Assembly (NCBI GenBank): GCA_029582265.1
Contig: CM055828.1
Span: 2,401,402-2,465,401, forward strand
Direction of reading: 5' to 3'
Length of the DNA: 64,000 nucleotides
Origin: Zoroaster sp. YZ-2022
Taxonomy: Eukaryota > Echinodermata > Asteroidea > Forcipulatida > Zoroasteridae
Shown: positions 50,369-58,035 of the stretch, in pieces
Layout: the number at the start of each line of letters is the position of its first letter
How positions within the stretch are numbered: the first letter of the stretch is position 1
The notes under the pieces: model-generated
Told to the model about the DNA's origin: nothing
Database searches by the model: none
Seen by the model: only the letters and a program-made list of their open reading frames with translations
Program-made: the position numbers and the translations under genes

Positions 50369-53300
50369 TACATATACATATACACATATACATGTACATG
50401 TTCACATGTAGTTGGTAGTTTCCCCAAATTTCTCTGATTGTAGCAATTCCATACAGTACAGTACCTAGATAGAATCAGTATTGCCAAAACCCTTCCCTTT
50501 AATAGCAACATACATTGTACATGTATTATCCATTAAAATGAAATGGATTACTAGTCAGTTTATTGCATAAAACTAAATGTTTTATTACAGATTCATATTA
50601 TTATTAATTTTTTGTTACATTTTATGATAACCTTATCTGATTCAAATGACCTACTTTCTTCATCTATGATTGCATTGTCAATTGCTTTCAATAATTGTAA
50701 ACATTTTGGGAGCGAATTCCAGCTTATCTACATGTACATGTACTATACATTTACATTCAGGTACGTGTACAATTACTGTATTCTGATTACCTTTGGATGG
50801 TTATGTACACCAACAACATTTGACAACTTAAAATAGACTTTAAACCATTTTGCAAGTTTTTATTTTATTAATGTTTTTTTTTTGTGAGTTTTATGGCCTG
50901 CATTTGCATGTGGAGTCCAAAGTCGAGCATTTGTCAATACACTTTTGGACCTACTTGACTAAACAATTGTCTGTTTCAATGTGATATTCCCCTCCATGGC
51001 TGACTGTAAATGCACTTATAATTTCATTTGCGAACACTGCGTGTGTGGTGTGGGAGTAACCAATTACATTATTGTAAGAAAATTCTTTGAAAGAAGCAAA
51101 GACTCTGAGTTATTGACAGAAGATTGTAATTTGCACCGAGTCATTCAGAGAACTCGTTATGGATGGATTAATAAGATTAGCCAGGATGCATCAGGTTTGT
51201 GTAAACTATTATTATAAATGGGAGAGTGTGTACGTTTTGTCTAGTACATCCACGCACATCCACGCACATGGTGGGTCAGGTGTTCATTGGTTGATATGCT
51301 GATATTAAGATGGCAGTGTACTCATATCCATGAACTTGTCGTAGCTACATGTACATCTACTGGATAATAAAATTGGGTGGGTGGGTGATCTTGACACTCC
51401 ATCAAACCCACACCTTACTTACATGTATTTATATACATGTACTGTACATACATACATGTACATGTACTGTACATACATACATGTACATATACATACATAC
51501 ATACATGTACATACATACATGTACATGTACATATGTACATACATACACTATGTACCTTTAAGGACTGTATTTTCAATGTTTTGAAAAAAGGTACAATATT
51601 GGTATTTGGTAACACATGTTCATTTCAATCCACTAATTTTCAAGAAATGTATCTTAAAACTAACATGTGATTTTTTCATCTGTGCTTATGTTTTTGAGAA
51701 AATGACAAAATACTTTGTCATCGGCTGATGACTCATTTCTACATTAGAATTAAAACAAATCATATTTATGCATATTCATTAGAATTAAAACAAATCATAT
51801 TTATGCATATTCATTAGAATTAAAACAAATCATATTTATGCATATTCATTAGAATTAAAACAAATCATATTTATGCATATTCATTAGAATTAAAACAAAT
51901 CATATTTATGCATATTCATTATAAGGCCAACAAAACACTCTGGTTTCTGGTCTCCAGACGCATCGCCTCAGACCCGCACATCAGCATTTTTAGTTTTCGT
52001 TTTAATTTGCTATGAAACGATGTCCAATTGCAGCCAAAATTGCTGGATCGATTGGAATTCTACCATGCTGTGTTTTAAACGACTTTTTCACATAGGGGTA
52101 TGAACATTTGCCCGATTTGTGAGGCTTCTCTTGGCCACCATACTTTGTGTATGGGAAATTTAGTATGGTTCCAATAACCACGCATATCATGTACACATGT
52201 TTCACTGGTTGGCCAAAAAAAAAAAGATGATCAAAAAAAAAAATGTGATTTTGAAGCCAACCTATGACCAGAAACTGGAAACTTTTTGGGGGGCCTAATA
52301 ACAAAATAGGCTGGTTTCTGTTCATACATGTATCTATAGTATACGTGTACATGTGTACATGTATCTCTCCATTTTAAAGTAGTGGATGAATTAACATTTT
52401 AACATAGCTGTATACTTGTTTTGATCATGTACATATAAATCTATCTACATGTACGTAGTTTCAGCTCATACTGTGAATGATAACAGGTAAGAGGAGGAAA
52501 TCTGCTCTTAGTGTGCCGTGATTAATCACTTAAAATAGCACTTAAATTATTCCATTTTTACCTAAAATGCATCAATCTTTTTTAATAGTACATGATACAC
52601 GTCTTAAACTAAAATGTGACCATCCATTACACACACACACAAAACGGCTTATTTTGTCACATTATATGGAGTTTATTCAATGAAACAAGCTGAAACTTTC
52701 ACAGGTTGGTTTTTATACATACAGTACATGTTCATCTTGATTCCTAAGTTTCAGCGTTTTCTGGATGTACATGTCACTCTCTGTAGGCTTTAACATGTAC
52801 ATGTATGTAAAAGCCTACAGAGTGGCATTTTAACTGACCATTGTGAACATTCTAAGTTTGTCTACACCAGTGAATTTTGAAATTCTTAAAAGAATAAATT
52901 ATTTAAAACAAAAATATTTGTTTTCTTCAATTCTGTAGATGATCCGTGATGCCAACAGCCAAACATCTGCTCCTGTTGTTTCGGTGGCTAATAATGATGG
53001 GGTTGTACGTCCTCCATGGCCGCCGATGTTCATCAGGCTTCCTCACCCACTCCATATGCCACACCGAAGTATGCTGTTCCAACCCGGTACCATACCAGGA
53101 ACGATCCCAATCCCAATCCCTCACGCTGCTATGGCAACCAGTGAGCCTAACAACATCATCAACCGGAGTATCCCATCATCAAGAGGTGGCCGGAAACGGC
53201 CTGGTGTCAACCCAGACATATTTCAGAAGTTAAACTATGGGAACGAGAGAGCAGGAAAGAAACCACGTAAAGATGGTGCTATGATTGAACTGTCCTCTCA

Positions 53301-56300
53301 CAATGGACTCATTGCAGAAAGGACAAATCTAGCAGCCATGCACATACAGCCGATTATATTAGACTTTGAGGTGCCACCGCCAAAACTACCTCTGCCCAAA
53401 CCTGCCAGCGAGAGTAGATTAAATGACTTGGGTATCAGAGATGAAACTAATGCATCCACAAAGCACAGTAAATCCAAGGACGTGTTATCCAATGCAGCTG
53501 CAAACACATTGAATAGGGTACCAATGAGCCCGAGGGCAGCCGAAAGTGCTGAAGGTCCTCACTCGATGGACAGAGATCCTTACAACAAATCCTTAACAGT
53601 AAGAAAAGCACAGTTGATTTTTATTATTTAATTTGTTTTTCAAAATTTGCCGGATTTTGTTCAAATTTTGTTTAAATTCTGATATGAATGTTTTTTTTAT
53701 ATTATTTTGTTTAAATTTTGAGGGTTTTTAATTGCATATTTTTATCTTCAAAACCTCAGGTTAATTCAGTTTGTCTCCAGGGTGCTTTCTCTTCAAAAGT
53801 TCATACATTTGAGACCAATAAGCATTTAAATTTTTTTATAAGCATCTAGTATTTTTCATTCACATTTTCCTTACTGTGGATTAATTCAGAAGGTGTTTAC
53901 TCAAAACAATTTTTCCTGTTTACTTTTACAGTTACCTTCAAGTGACCAGGACTCAAAAAAGGTTGGCGATCCATTCAAGAAACCAGATATTGATAACTAT
54001 AGAACTAACGTTTCTGCTGGACGCTGTTTAATGTGTCAGAATCCAATTCCACCAAATGGTAGAGACGCACCTGTATCCATTTGTGCAAAATGTACGAAGG
54101 TCGCTATGTCAGGCTCTGAAGCTTTGAAGCCTGTTCCCAAGTTCCCCTTCGCTTGTAACCCTAAGCTTGCACCAAAAACTGTCTATGTACCTCCACCACG
54201 AAGGCTTTTCAGACCAAGACCACCTGCTCCGAGTGGGCCACAGAAAGCTGTGGGAATCCGGCTTTATCCCCCAAGATCACGTTCCAAATCATCATCTTCA
54301 CAGAGAACCTCCAGTACACCTGTACAGTCACCTCTAGCACTCCCTAGCTCACCAGGTCAGTTGTCGATACCAGGTTCACCAGCTCCTAGCTTACCTCTTG
54401 GAAGTCCCCAACCACTTTCACCAGCCGTTATATCACACAGTGCTCCTCCTAGTCCCATGCATGCATCAGATGCAGGACTTAAAATGACAAGCCACTCTCT
54501 ACCACCAAGTCCGTCCATGATCTCTCCACTGCATCTGGCAACACGAGCTGCCAGTGACACGAGAGAGCCTGATGCTTTGCGGAATAGGCCCTTACCCTTT
54601 GCATCCTTACAAGTCCCAAGTCCTGCATACAGTTCAAGTCCCTCAACACCAGGTGGAAGGGACTCCTGCTCCTCTGAAAGGCTCTTTCTTCCACCAGGAA
54701 GAGAACAGGACGATGCAACCATTAAGGCACTCCTTCAACTTGGACGAGGTGTGGATCGAGTTCCCTCGGAACATGGCACAAACAGCACACCCACTCCTTC
54801 TCCAACCAACATAACTGATAGAGACTCCACACCACATCCCTATCCCTCTAGTAGTATTCCCATACCTCATTCACCTGTAACGTTGCCTCTCAGAGCCATG
54901 TCTGGCAGTCTACCTGTCCAAGCGGGAAAGGTTCCTATGATTCCATCAAATGCGGGGGTAGTCATGGGCCCAGAAGGACAGCTTCTACCCATCGTCCCAA
55001 GTTGGCCATTTGGTGTACCCACAAGTGAAGCTCTTAGCATGATATCGCAAGGAGTATACCCACCAATGCCTTTATTTATTCACTCCCCTCTGTCAAGAGA
55101 GTCATCAAGCCCATTAGTATCTACCCCCGATCCAGTAATCTCAGACATTAGATCTATAAATCCCTTAATAGACCCCCCAAAGACATCAAGTGTTGGACCT
55201 AGTCCTGAAAGCCATACTTATGATATCTCCCAGCTGAAACATCGTAAGGGTTACAAGAAGTCAAGGCTAGCAGATAGAATGTCAAACTCCCCAACCAGGA
55301 GCATTAGTTACGGAACAGAAAAAACACACGGGGATAAATCCAAGTCAAAACAGTCAATTGTTATAGTAGGGACAAACTGTGATGGATCATCTTCTATAAA
55401 ACTGGGCAATGATGGAAAGGAAGTGTCATACCACCACCACCAGAAGGAGGTGTCAAGAGATGCGGCAGAGATGTACGGGAAACCTTTCAGCGCATTCTGC
55501 TGTCGATGCTCTGGGAGAGAAATTATTCTCATTCAGTGCACCGACTGTGACTTTGTATGCAACAATAAGTTTGGGATGGAGCTCCATATTGCTGCCCAGC
55601 GTCATGCTGAGAGTCACAATAAGAGCACGGTGCCAGAGGTCATAACCAGACATACAAATGAGGCAGACGACAGGGACGAGATTGCATCTCAGTCGTCGGT
55701 GGAGACCCAGTCAGCTGACACTGACACAGATGCTGCATCACCACCTCCTACAAGAGACCGGAGGGAGGTAATAAAAGGCTGACATTTAAATGCAACAGTG
55801 CGAATGGTTGTCAATCACAAATGATTGTATATTACTTTTTGTGAAAATTAATAGCTTTTATTGAGCAGTCAAAAATCGTCCACATATTCATGAAAAACGT
55901 ATTCAAGATCCAATTAAGCAACGTTATGATGTTCCAACACTGTCACATTGAAGAAACCATACCCAAACATTGGTTATGAAGCAGTATTTTATTTTAAAGA
56001 AAAGAGTTATTAATTTTTAGAGAATTTCTGCTAAATTGTCATCCTGTAAAATTGAATTTAAAGATTTTATTTGGAAATGTGTGCACTTTCAGGTATGTCG
56101 TAACATAATTCTTGATTCTCTCACTAAATTATTGGGATACACTGGTTCCTTAATCTTAGAAAAACTATTTACTACTGTTTTACTCTTCCATAGGCATCTT
56201 GGTCAAGAGTCTCAGAGACCTCCACACAACTACCTCTTACATCCTGGCAGGATAAGGTATTACAATTCATACCTCCCAGTCGCAACATTCCCCAGGGGAT

Positions 56301-58035
56301 GGTAACAGTGAGGGCGCCATCTGTGACGAGTCAGGCCAGCTTTATTACCACCTCGACTTATGGTAGCTTTGGAACAGTAACTGAAAACACAGTACCTCTT
56401 GATCTCAGTGGTCGGACTTTTCAACCTCGGCCATTTTTTCCAGTCATTTCCTCTTCTTCATTTCTGACAAAGGAACAAAATGGGGATAGGTCTTTTGAGG
56501 AATCAAGTCCATTAGATCTGTCTGGTTATAACCGGTCCCCAGTCATGTCCACGATGGGAAATTGTAGTATGCAGCAGTTTGTATCAAATCAAAGGCTTGG
56601 TACTCAAGGCAGCATGACAGCAACCAAGACCCCACTAGATTTAATATCCAGCCATCACCCTCTACCAATACCAACCATTATGTTGCCATCCTTGGCCAGT
56701 AAGCGGACAACACAGCCCCCACCTCCAAAAACTTTCTTTGATCTGATGCGACTACACAACATGCCAATCCCGACATCAGCCGTCACATCAACTTTAAATT
56801 CTTCTAAGAGCATGCAATCGCCAATCCAACATTCAAAGCTCTCCTTTGTACACTCTTCAGTTGGAAGGACTCATTTTGAGAACCCATCTAGCCCAAAATC
56901 CTATCCTGTAATACCAAGTATTGTTTTATCAAGTAGTACATCCACATCTTCTAGTGTCCCTAAATGTTCACTTCCAACAACTGAGCTCACTCGTCCACCT
57001 CCAGGGATAATAACCGCTCCAGTTCTATCACAACCACAGTTTCTGAACTATCAAGGAGGAACAATATCCATTAGGCCAACTGTTCCATTAACTCAAACTC
57101 ATGTGTCATCAAAAACTGTTCCTGTGCTTTCCCCCTTCCCTCTTTCTGCTCCTGTTCTTGCATCAGCCTCTGAAAACAGACATTCTCCAGGTCGGGAATC
57201 TGTTATGTCAAGAGTGTCAGATACTTCTGGAGAATACCCTAGCATGGATTCATTGAACGTGAATGTCAGCTCACCAAATATAACTTTAGGATCTCCTAGT
57301 ATGGGCTCATTGAATTTTCAGGAATCACCAAAAGGGAGGCAACGGTACAGTGCACTTGAGTCATCAAGGGAATATTCCAGTAGAAAGGATCCATCCCCTG
57401 TTCAATCTCCTCAGCCATTGCATATCAAGATTGAACCGCCAGACTCTCTGCAAGAAGAATTTAGTGAGAAAACTGAGCAAAGATGGCAGGATGAGGCAGA
57501 GAAGCAGGCGAGAGTGCTGGAAGCTAGTCTAAATAGGACAGTCCACAGTTCACCTCACAGTCCTGGATTCCTTGGTGGCAGGAGTGGGATAGGCAGAACA
57601 TCATGGAGTATCACATCAAAGAGCTTACAAATCAGGGATAATTCATTTGTCAACACAACGACAAGCTATCCTGCCCAAATGCAGCTAAGTCCCAGCACTG
57701 ATCTGCATAATGGTCCTGATGGATCTTCTGAATCTTCAGGAGTACAAGGAAATGATACTTCATTAGTTAGACAGTCCTCAGTTCCAACATGCATTGCTAC
57801 TAATCCAACTACAGAAAATCACAAAGAAATATCCAGGGAAGCTCTCAGAGTTGAAACAGACAATATACTATCAGGTCATCTTGCCTCTATGAAAGACAGA
57901 TCTACGGACAGTATTTCACCAAATACATCACAAAAGGACAAGGGTTTGGACATTTATGAAAGCGGAAATAAAAGTGGGGGTGTGGAAATAGAACCTGTAA
58001 GTCCAACTGCCTGGCACATCAAAGAAGAGAAGTAA
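21841..58035 (+). CDS. RFX-like / CtBP-motif nuclear regulator, 6 exons, about 1616 aa
   Basis: Exons are 21841-21980, 40564-40807, 48965-49093, 52939-53598, 53932-55767 and 56194-58035. All join with GT-AG introns and matching phases to one frame of 1616 residues. Residues about 45-112 resemble a divergent RFX winged helix: an ALWL start, a central PVTDSDISEVASKAFP and a closing GKYYLGI match the order of RFX1-type domains, but the conserved RRLGTRG is missing. Basic stretches SRGGRKRPG and GKKPRKD look like nuclear signals. C423/C426/C442/C445 form a CxxC/CxxC knuckle; C914-C917 precede a C2H2 finger C927/C930/H943/H949. PLDLS at 1071 and 1109 and PLDLI at 1150 fit the CtBP PxDLS motif. IKIEP (K1415) and IKEE (K1613) are SUMO consensus sites. 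Most of the rest is Ser/Pro-rich disorder. Start: an in-frame TGA lies two codons upstream and the context is AAAATGG. The likely role is a repressive DNA-binding cofactor. I do not recognise a named orthologue. Confidence 0.82.
22808..22963. repeat. imperfect inverted repeat CCGCCATNACTGC
   Basis: 22808-22829 and 22942-22963 are reverse complements with two mismatches in 22 bases, separated by 112 bases of further partly self-complementary sequence. Probably a small MITE in intron 1. No clear duplication. Confidence 0.55.
25040..25400. repeat. dispersed element with TACAACATTGGT ends
   Basis: The left part GGAAGATACAACATTGGTAATTG and the right part CAATACTTTCCATCCCTTTAA are roughly inverted. 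The right-type end alone occurs at several other places. Non-coding. Confidence 0.5.
26180..26370. repeat. TGCTTAGCAG-rich repeat (host family of the nested insertion)
   Basis: TTGCTTAGCAG and variants recur, with GGTTACCAGCCAAA in the centre. A second copy flanks the hAT-like element at 26850-26920 and 27692-27750. Confidence 0.65.
26929..27691. mobile_element. hAT-like element nested in another repeat
   Basis: Runs from TAGGGGTGACGATATT to TTAATATCCCTA, flanked by GTTACCAG at 26921-26928 and 27692-27699. An uninterrupted relative of the host repeat at 26263-26276 reads GGTTACCAGCCAAA, matching the rejoined flanks. The interior is rich in ATATCG words. No transposase frame, so non-autonomous. 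Confidence 0.88.
28383..28921 (+). mobile_element. dimeric tRNA-derived SINE with LINE-like tail
   Basis: Two tRNA-like heads are in tandem. The first (from 28383) has A-box TGGCCGAGCGG and B-box GGTTCGAGCCC at 28449-28459. The second (from about 28566) has a damaged A box and an intact B box at 28629-28639. The first head is followed by a GGATGGGACGTAAAGCCG segment; the second by the body seen in the 11982-12350 copy. The tail GCGCCTTGAGCGCC ... (ATT)n matches the LINE at 7099-7164. Confidence 0.9.
29970..30191. mobile_element. MITE family A copy 4
   Basis: Starts TTAAAGGGACAATACAGTCA and ends GATCGTGATAATATTGTCCC, with the standard inner palindrome (GGCATGGAATCG / CGATTCCATGCCC). Confidence 0.85.
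30480..30711. mobile_element. hAT-like fragment related to 26929-27691
   Basis: The right end TATCGTCACCCCTA is the reverse complement of the left terminus TAGGGGTGACGATA of the 26929 element. The left edge and target duplication cannot be fixed. Confidence 0.6.
32018..32100. mobile_element. piggyBac-like MITE family C, one-ended copy
   Basis: TTAACCCTAAC, then GCCTAGGAACCTTCCTGAATCC as at the left of 32398-32631; no right terminus. Probably truncated. Confidence 0.6.
32398..32631. mobile_element. piggyBac-like MITE family C, complete copy
   Basis: TTAA at 32398-32401 and 32628-32631 flank a 226-base element with inverted ends CCCTAACT / AGTTAGGG. TTAA targets and CCC-starting ends are typical of piggyBac. 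No coding capacity. Confidence 0.75.
34085..34345 (-). mobile_element. SINE-related fragment with a different body
   Basis: On the minus strand it has a CTTGAGCAAGACACTTAACCA block next to a degenerate B-box-like motif (TTGAACCCCC), as in the other SINEs. The body (CACCGTGAAGAGGC, GCACTCCAC-type words) differs. Likely a second SINE family sharing its head. Confidence 0.55.
37253..37573. mobile_element. piggyBac-like MITE with reiterated GAAAGGT
   Basis: TTAA at 37253-37256 and 37570-37573; inverted ends CCCTCCTATG / CATAGGAGGG. The 313-base interior is built from many copies of TTTTGAAAGGT / ACCTTTCAAA in both orientations. Non-coding. Confidence 0.85.
39012..39233. mobile_element. palindromic hAT-like MITE, copy 2 (CCCTATGTTCCCTCA)
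   Basis: Same termini as copy 1 (GGGGTCATGCC ... GTACGGTCCC), flanked by the 8-mer TTTTGTAC at 39004-39011 and 39234-39241. It has fewer internal CCCTATGTTCCCTCA units than copy 1. Confidence 0.9.
40564..40807 (+). CDS. RFX-like gene exon 2 (winged-helix core)
   Basis: The acceptor TTTTTCAACAG precedes it; the donor GTATAA follows 40807. It completes Trp47 and codes for most of the RFX-like region (LKKKFVEGPI to KGKYYLGIG) and a short tail to NLK. A 1.4-kb hAT-like element begins 37 bases after its donor. Confidence 0.85.
40844..42262. mobile_element. 1.4-kb hAT-like non-autonomous element
   Basis: Perfect inverted ends TAGGCTTGGGCGAT / ATCGCCCAAGCCTA, flanked by GCTGCAAT at 40836-40843 and 42263-42270. 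Subterminal regions carry inverted ATATCGCGATAT motifs. No transposase frame. It sits 36 bases downstream of exon 2. Confidence 0.92.
42323..43528. mobile_element. 1.2-kb hAT element relic, CAGGGTTGT ends
   Basis: Inverted ends CAGGGTTGT / ACAACCCTG, flanked by ATCTTATG at 42315-42322 and 43529-43536. CAGGG-type ends are classic for hAT. The right part is GC-rich (GCTTCGCCCCCTCGACCCCC, then reiterated CGTTCGCTCC). I find no intact transposase frame. Confidence 0.9.
44413..44690. repeat. possible transposon with GGTTAACTGGTTAATCG
   Basis: GTGCTGGGATGGTTAACTGG at the left and CAGTTAACCAGTTAATCG at the right share the palindromic core TTAACTGGTTAA. The start resembles hAT ends. Edges are not fixed. 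Confidence 0.35.
44708..44943. mobile_element. hAT-like G-rich element, GGCGGA ends
   Basis: TGGGCGGACCCAG at the left and GATCCGCCAGTG at the right are roughly inverted; CTCACCA flanks both sides (44701-44707, 44944-44950). Two long G runs lie inside. Moderate support. Confidence 0.55.
45826..46114. repeat. dispersed repeat family B copy
   Basis: TTTTCGCTATTTTA, TTTTCATCGGAACAT, GGGAAAACAAA and a TAGTGGGACCAGTCAT block occur in the same order as in 8618-8965. Confidence 0.6.
47942..48203. mobile_element. piggyBac-like MITE family D, complete copy
   Basis: TTAA at 47942-47945 and 48200-48203; ends CCCTCCTA / TAGGAAGG. The interior is colinear with 20093-20370 (GCTGAACTTTAGTGGCAAGT, TTTTGACTGTTGA, GTGCACTAGATA). 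Confidence 0.85.
48847..48868. repeat. CA microsatellite
   Basis: ACACACACACACACAC with one interruption, just upstream of exon 3. Confidence 0.8.
48965..49093 (+). CDS. RFX-like gene exon 3 (43 codons)
   Basis: Acceptor CCTGATGATTGCAG, donor GTGAGA. Phase 0 at both sides, so it could be skipped without frame loss. It codes for a polar segment with the basic patch KPVKKRAIQAWKE. Confidence 0.8.
49538..49680. mobile_element. MITE family A copy 5 (right part)
   Basis: Inner palindrome and right terminus GATACTGTCCCTTTAA are intact; the left terminus is missing. Confidence 0.8.
50326..50363. repeat. AT microsatellite
   Basis: About 19 AT dinucleotides, preceded by an AATAAAATAAAT-rich stretch. 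Confidence 0.9.
51419..51550. repeat. ACATGT / CATACA simple repeat array
   Basis: Alternating ACATGTACATGT and TACATACATACA units with a repeated higher-order block ATACATGTACTGTACATACATACATGTAC. Confidence 0.85.
51743..51917. repeat. 35-bp minisatellite, five copies
   Basis: The unit begins ATTAGAATTAAAACAAATCA and ends TTATGCATATTC. It occurs five times head to tail with no differences that I can see, then ATTATAAGG breaks the pattern. No spacers, so not CRISPR-like. Confidence 0.95.
52939..53598 (+). CDS. RFX-like gene exon 4 (220 codons)
   Basis: Acceptor TTCTTCAATTCTGTAG, donor GTAAGA. Phase 0 at both sides. It is proline-rich (IPGTIPIPIPH) with basic candidate nuclear signals SRGGRKRPG and GKKPRKD. 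No folded domain is recognisable. Confidence 0.85.
53932..55767 (+). CDS. RFX-like gene exon 5 (612 codons)
   Basis: Acceptor TTACTTTTACAG, donor GTAATA. Phase 0. It holds the CLMC...CAKC knuckle, a long Ser/Pro-rich stretch with many SPxP motifs, a His run, and near the end FCCRC followed by a single C2H2 finger with x5 between the histidines. Confidence 0.88.
56194..58035 (+). CDS. RFX-like gene terminal coding exon (613 codons)
   Basis: Acceptor TTACTCTTCCATAG, phase 0, open from the first codon (ASWSRVSE) to the TAA at 58033-58035. It holds three PLDL-type CtBP motifs, Ser-rich segments, a short charged helix (KTEQRWQDEAEKQARVLEA) and two SUMO consensus sites, the last at the extreme C terminus. 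Confidence 0.88.
   Translation, partial: ASWSRVSETSTQLPLTSWQDKVLQFIPPSRNIPQGMVTVRAPSVTSQASFITTSTYGSFGTVTENTVPLDLSGRTFQPRPFFPVISSSSFLTKEQNGDRSFEESSPLDLSGYNRSPVMSTMGNCSMQQFVSNQRLGTQGSMTATKTPLDLISSHHPLPIPTIMLPSLASKRTTQPPPPKTFFDLMRLHNMPIPTSAVTSTLNSSKSMQSPIQHSKLSFVHSSVGRTHFENPSSPKSYPVIPSIVLSSSTSTSSSVPKCSLPTTELTRPPPGIITAPVLSQPQFLNYQGGTISIRPTVPLTQTHVSSKTVPVLSPFPLSAPVLASASENRHSPGRESVMSRVSDTSGEYPSMDSLNVNVSSPNITLGSPSMGSLNFQESPKGRQRYSALESSREYSSRKDPSPVQSPQPLHIKIEPPDSLQEEFSEKTEQRWQDEAEKQARVLEASLNRTVHSSPHSPGFLGGRSGIGRTSWSITSKSLQIRDNSFVNTTTSYPAQMQLSPSTDLHNGPDGSSESSGVQGNDTSLVRQSSVPTCIATNPTTENHKEISREALRVETDNILSGHLASMKDRSTDSISPNTSQKDKGLDIYESGNKSGGVEIEPVSPTAWHIKEEK

Larger units (their letters stand above)
49094..52938 (+). 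other. intron 3 of the RFX-like gene
   Basis: No exon is supported inside. It has a partial family A MITE, AT and ACATGT simple repeats, a 35-bp minisatellite, and a GTGCCCCT/TTGGCC-rich patch at 49160-49290. Confidence 0.7.

Noticed and set aside
51743..51917. CRISPR array
   Set aside because: The repeats abut with no spacers, and the window is a eukaryotic genome.
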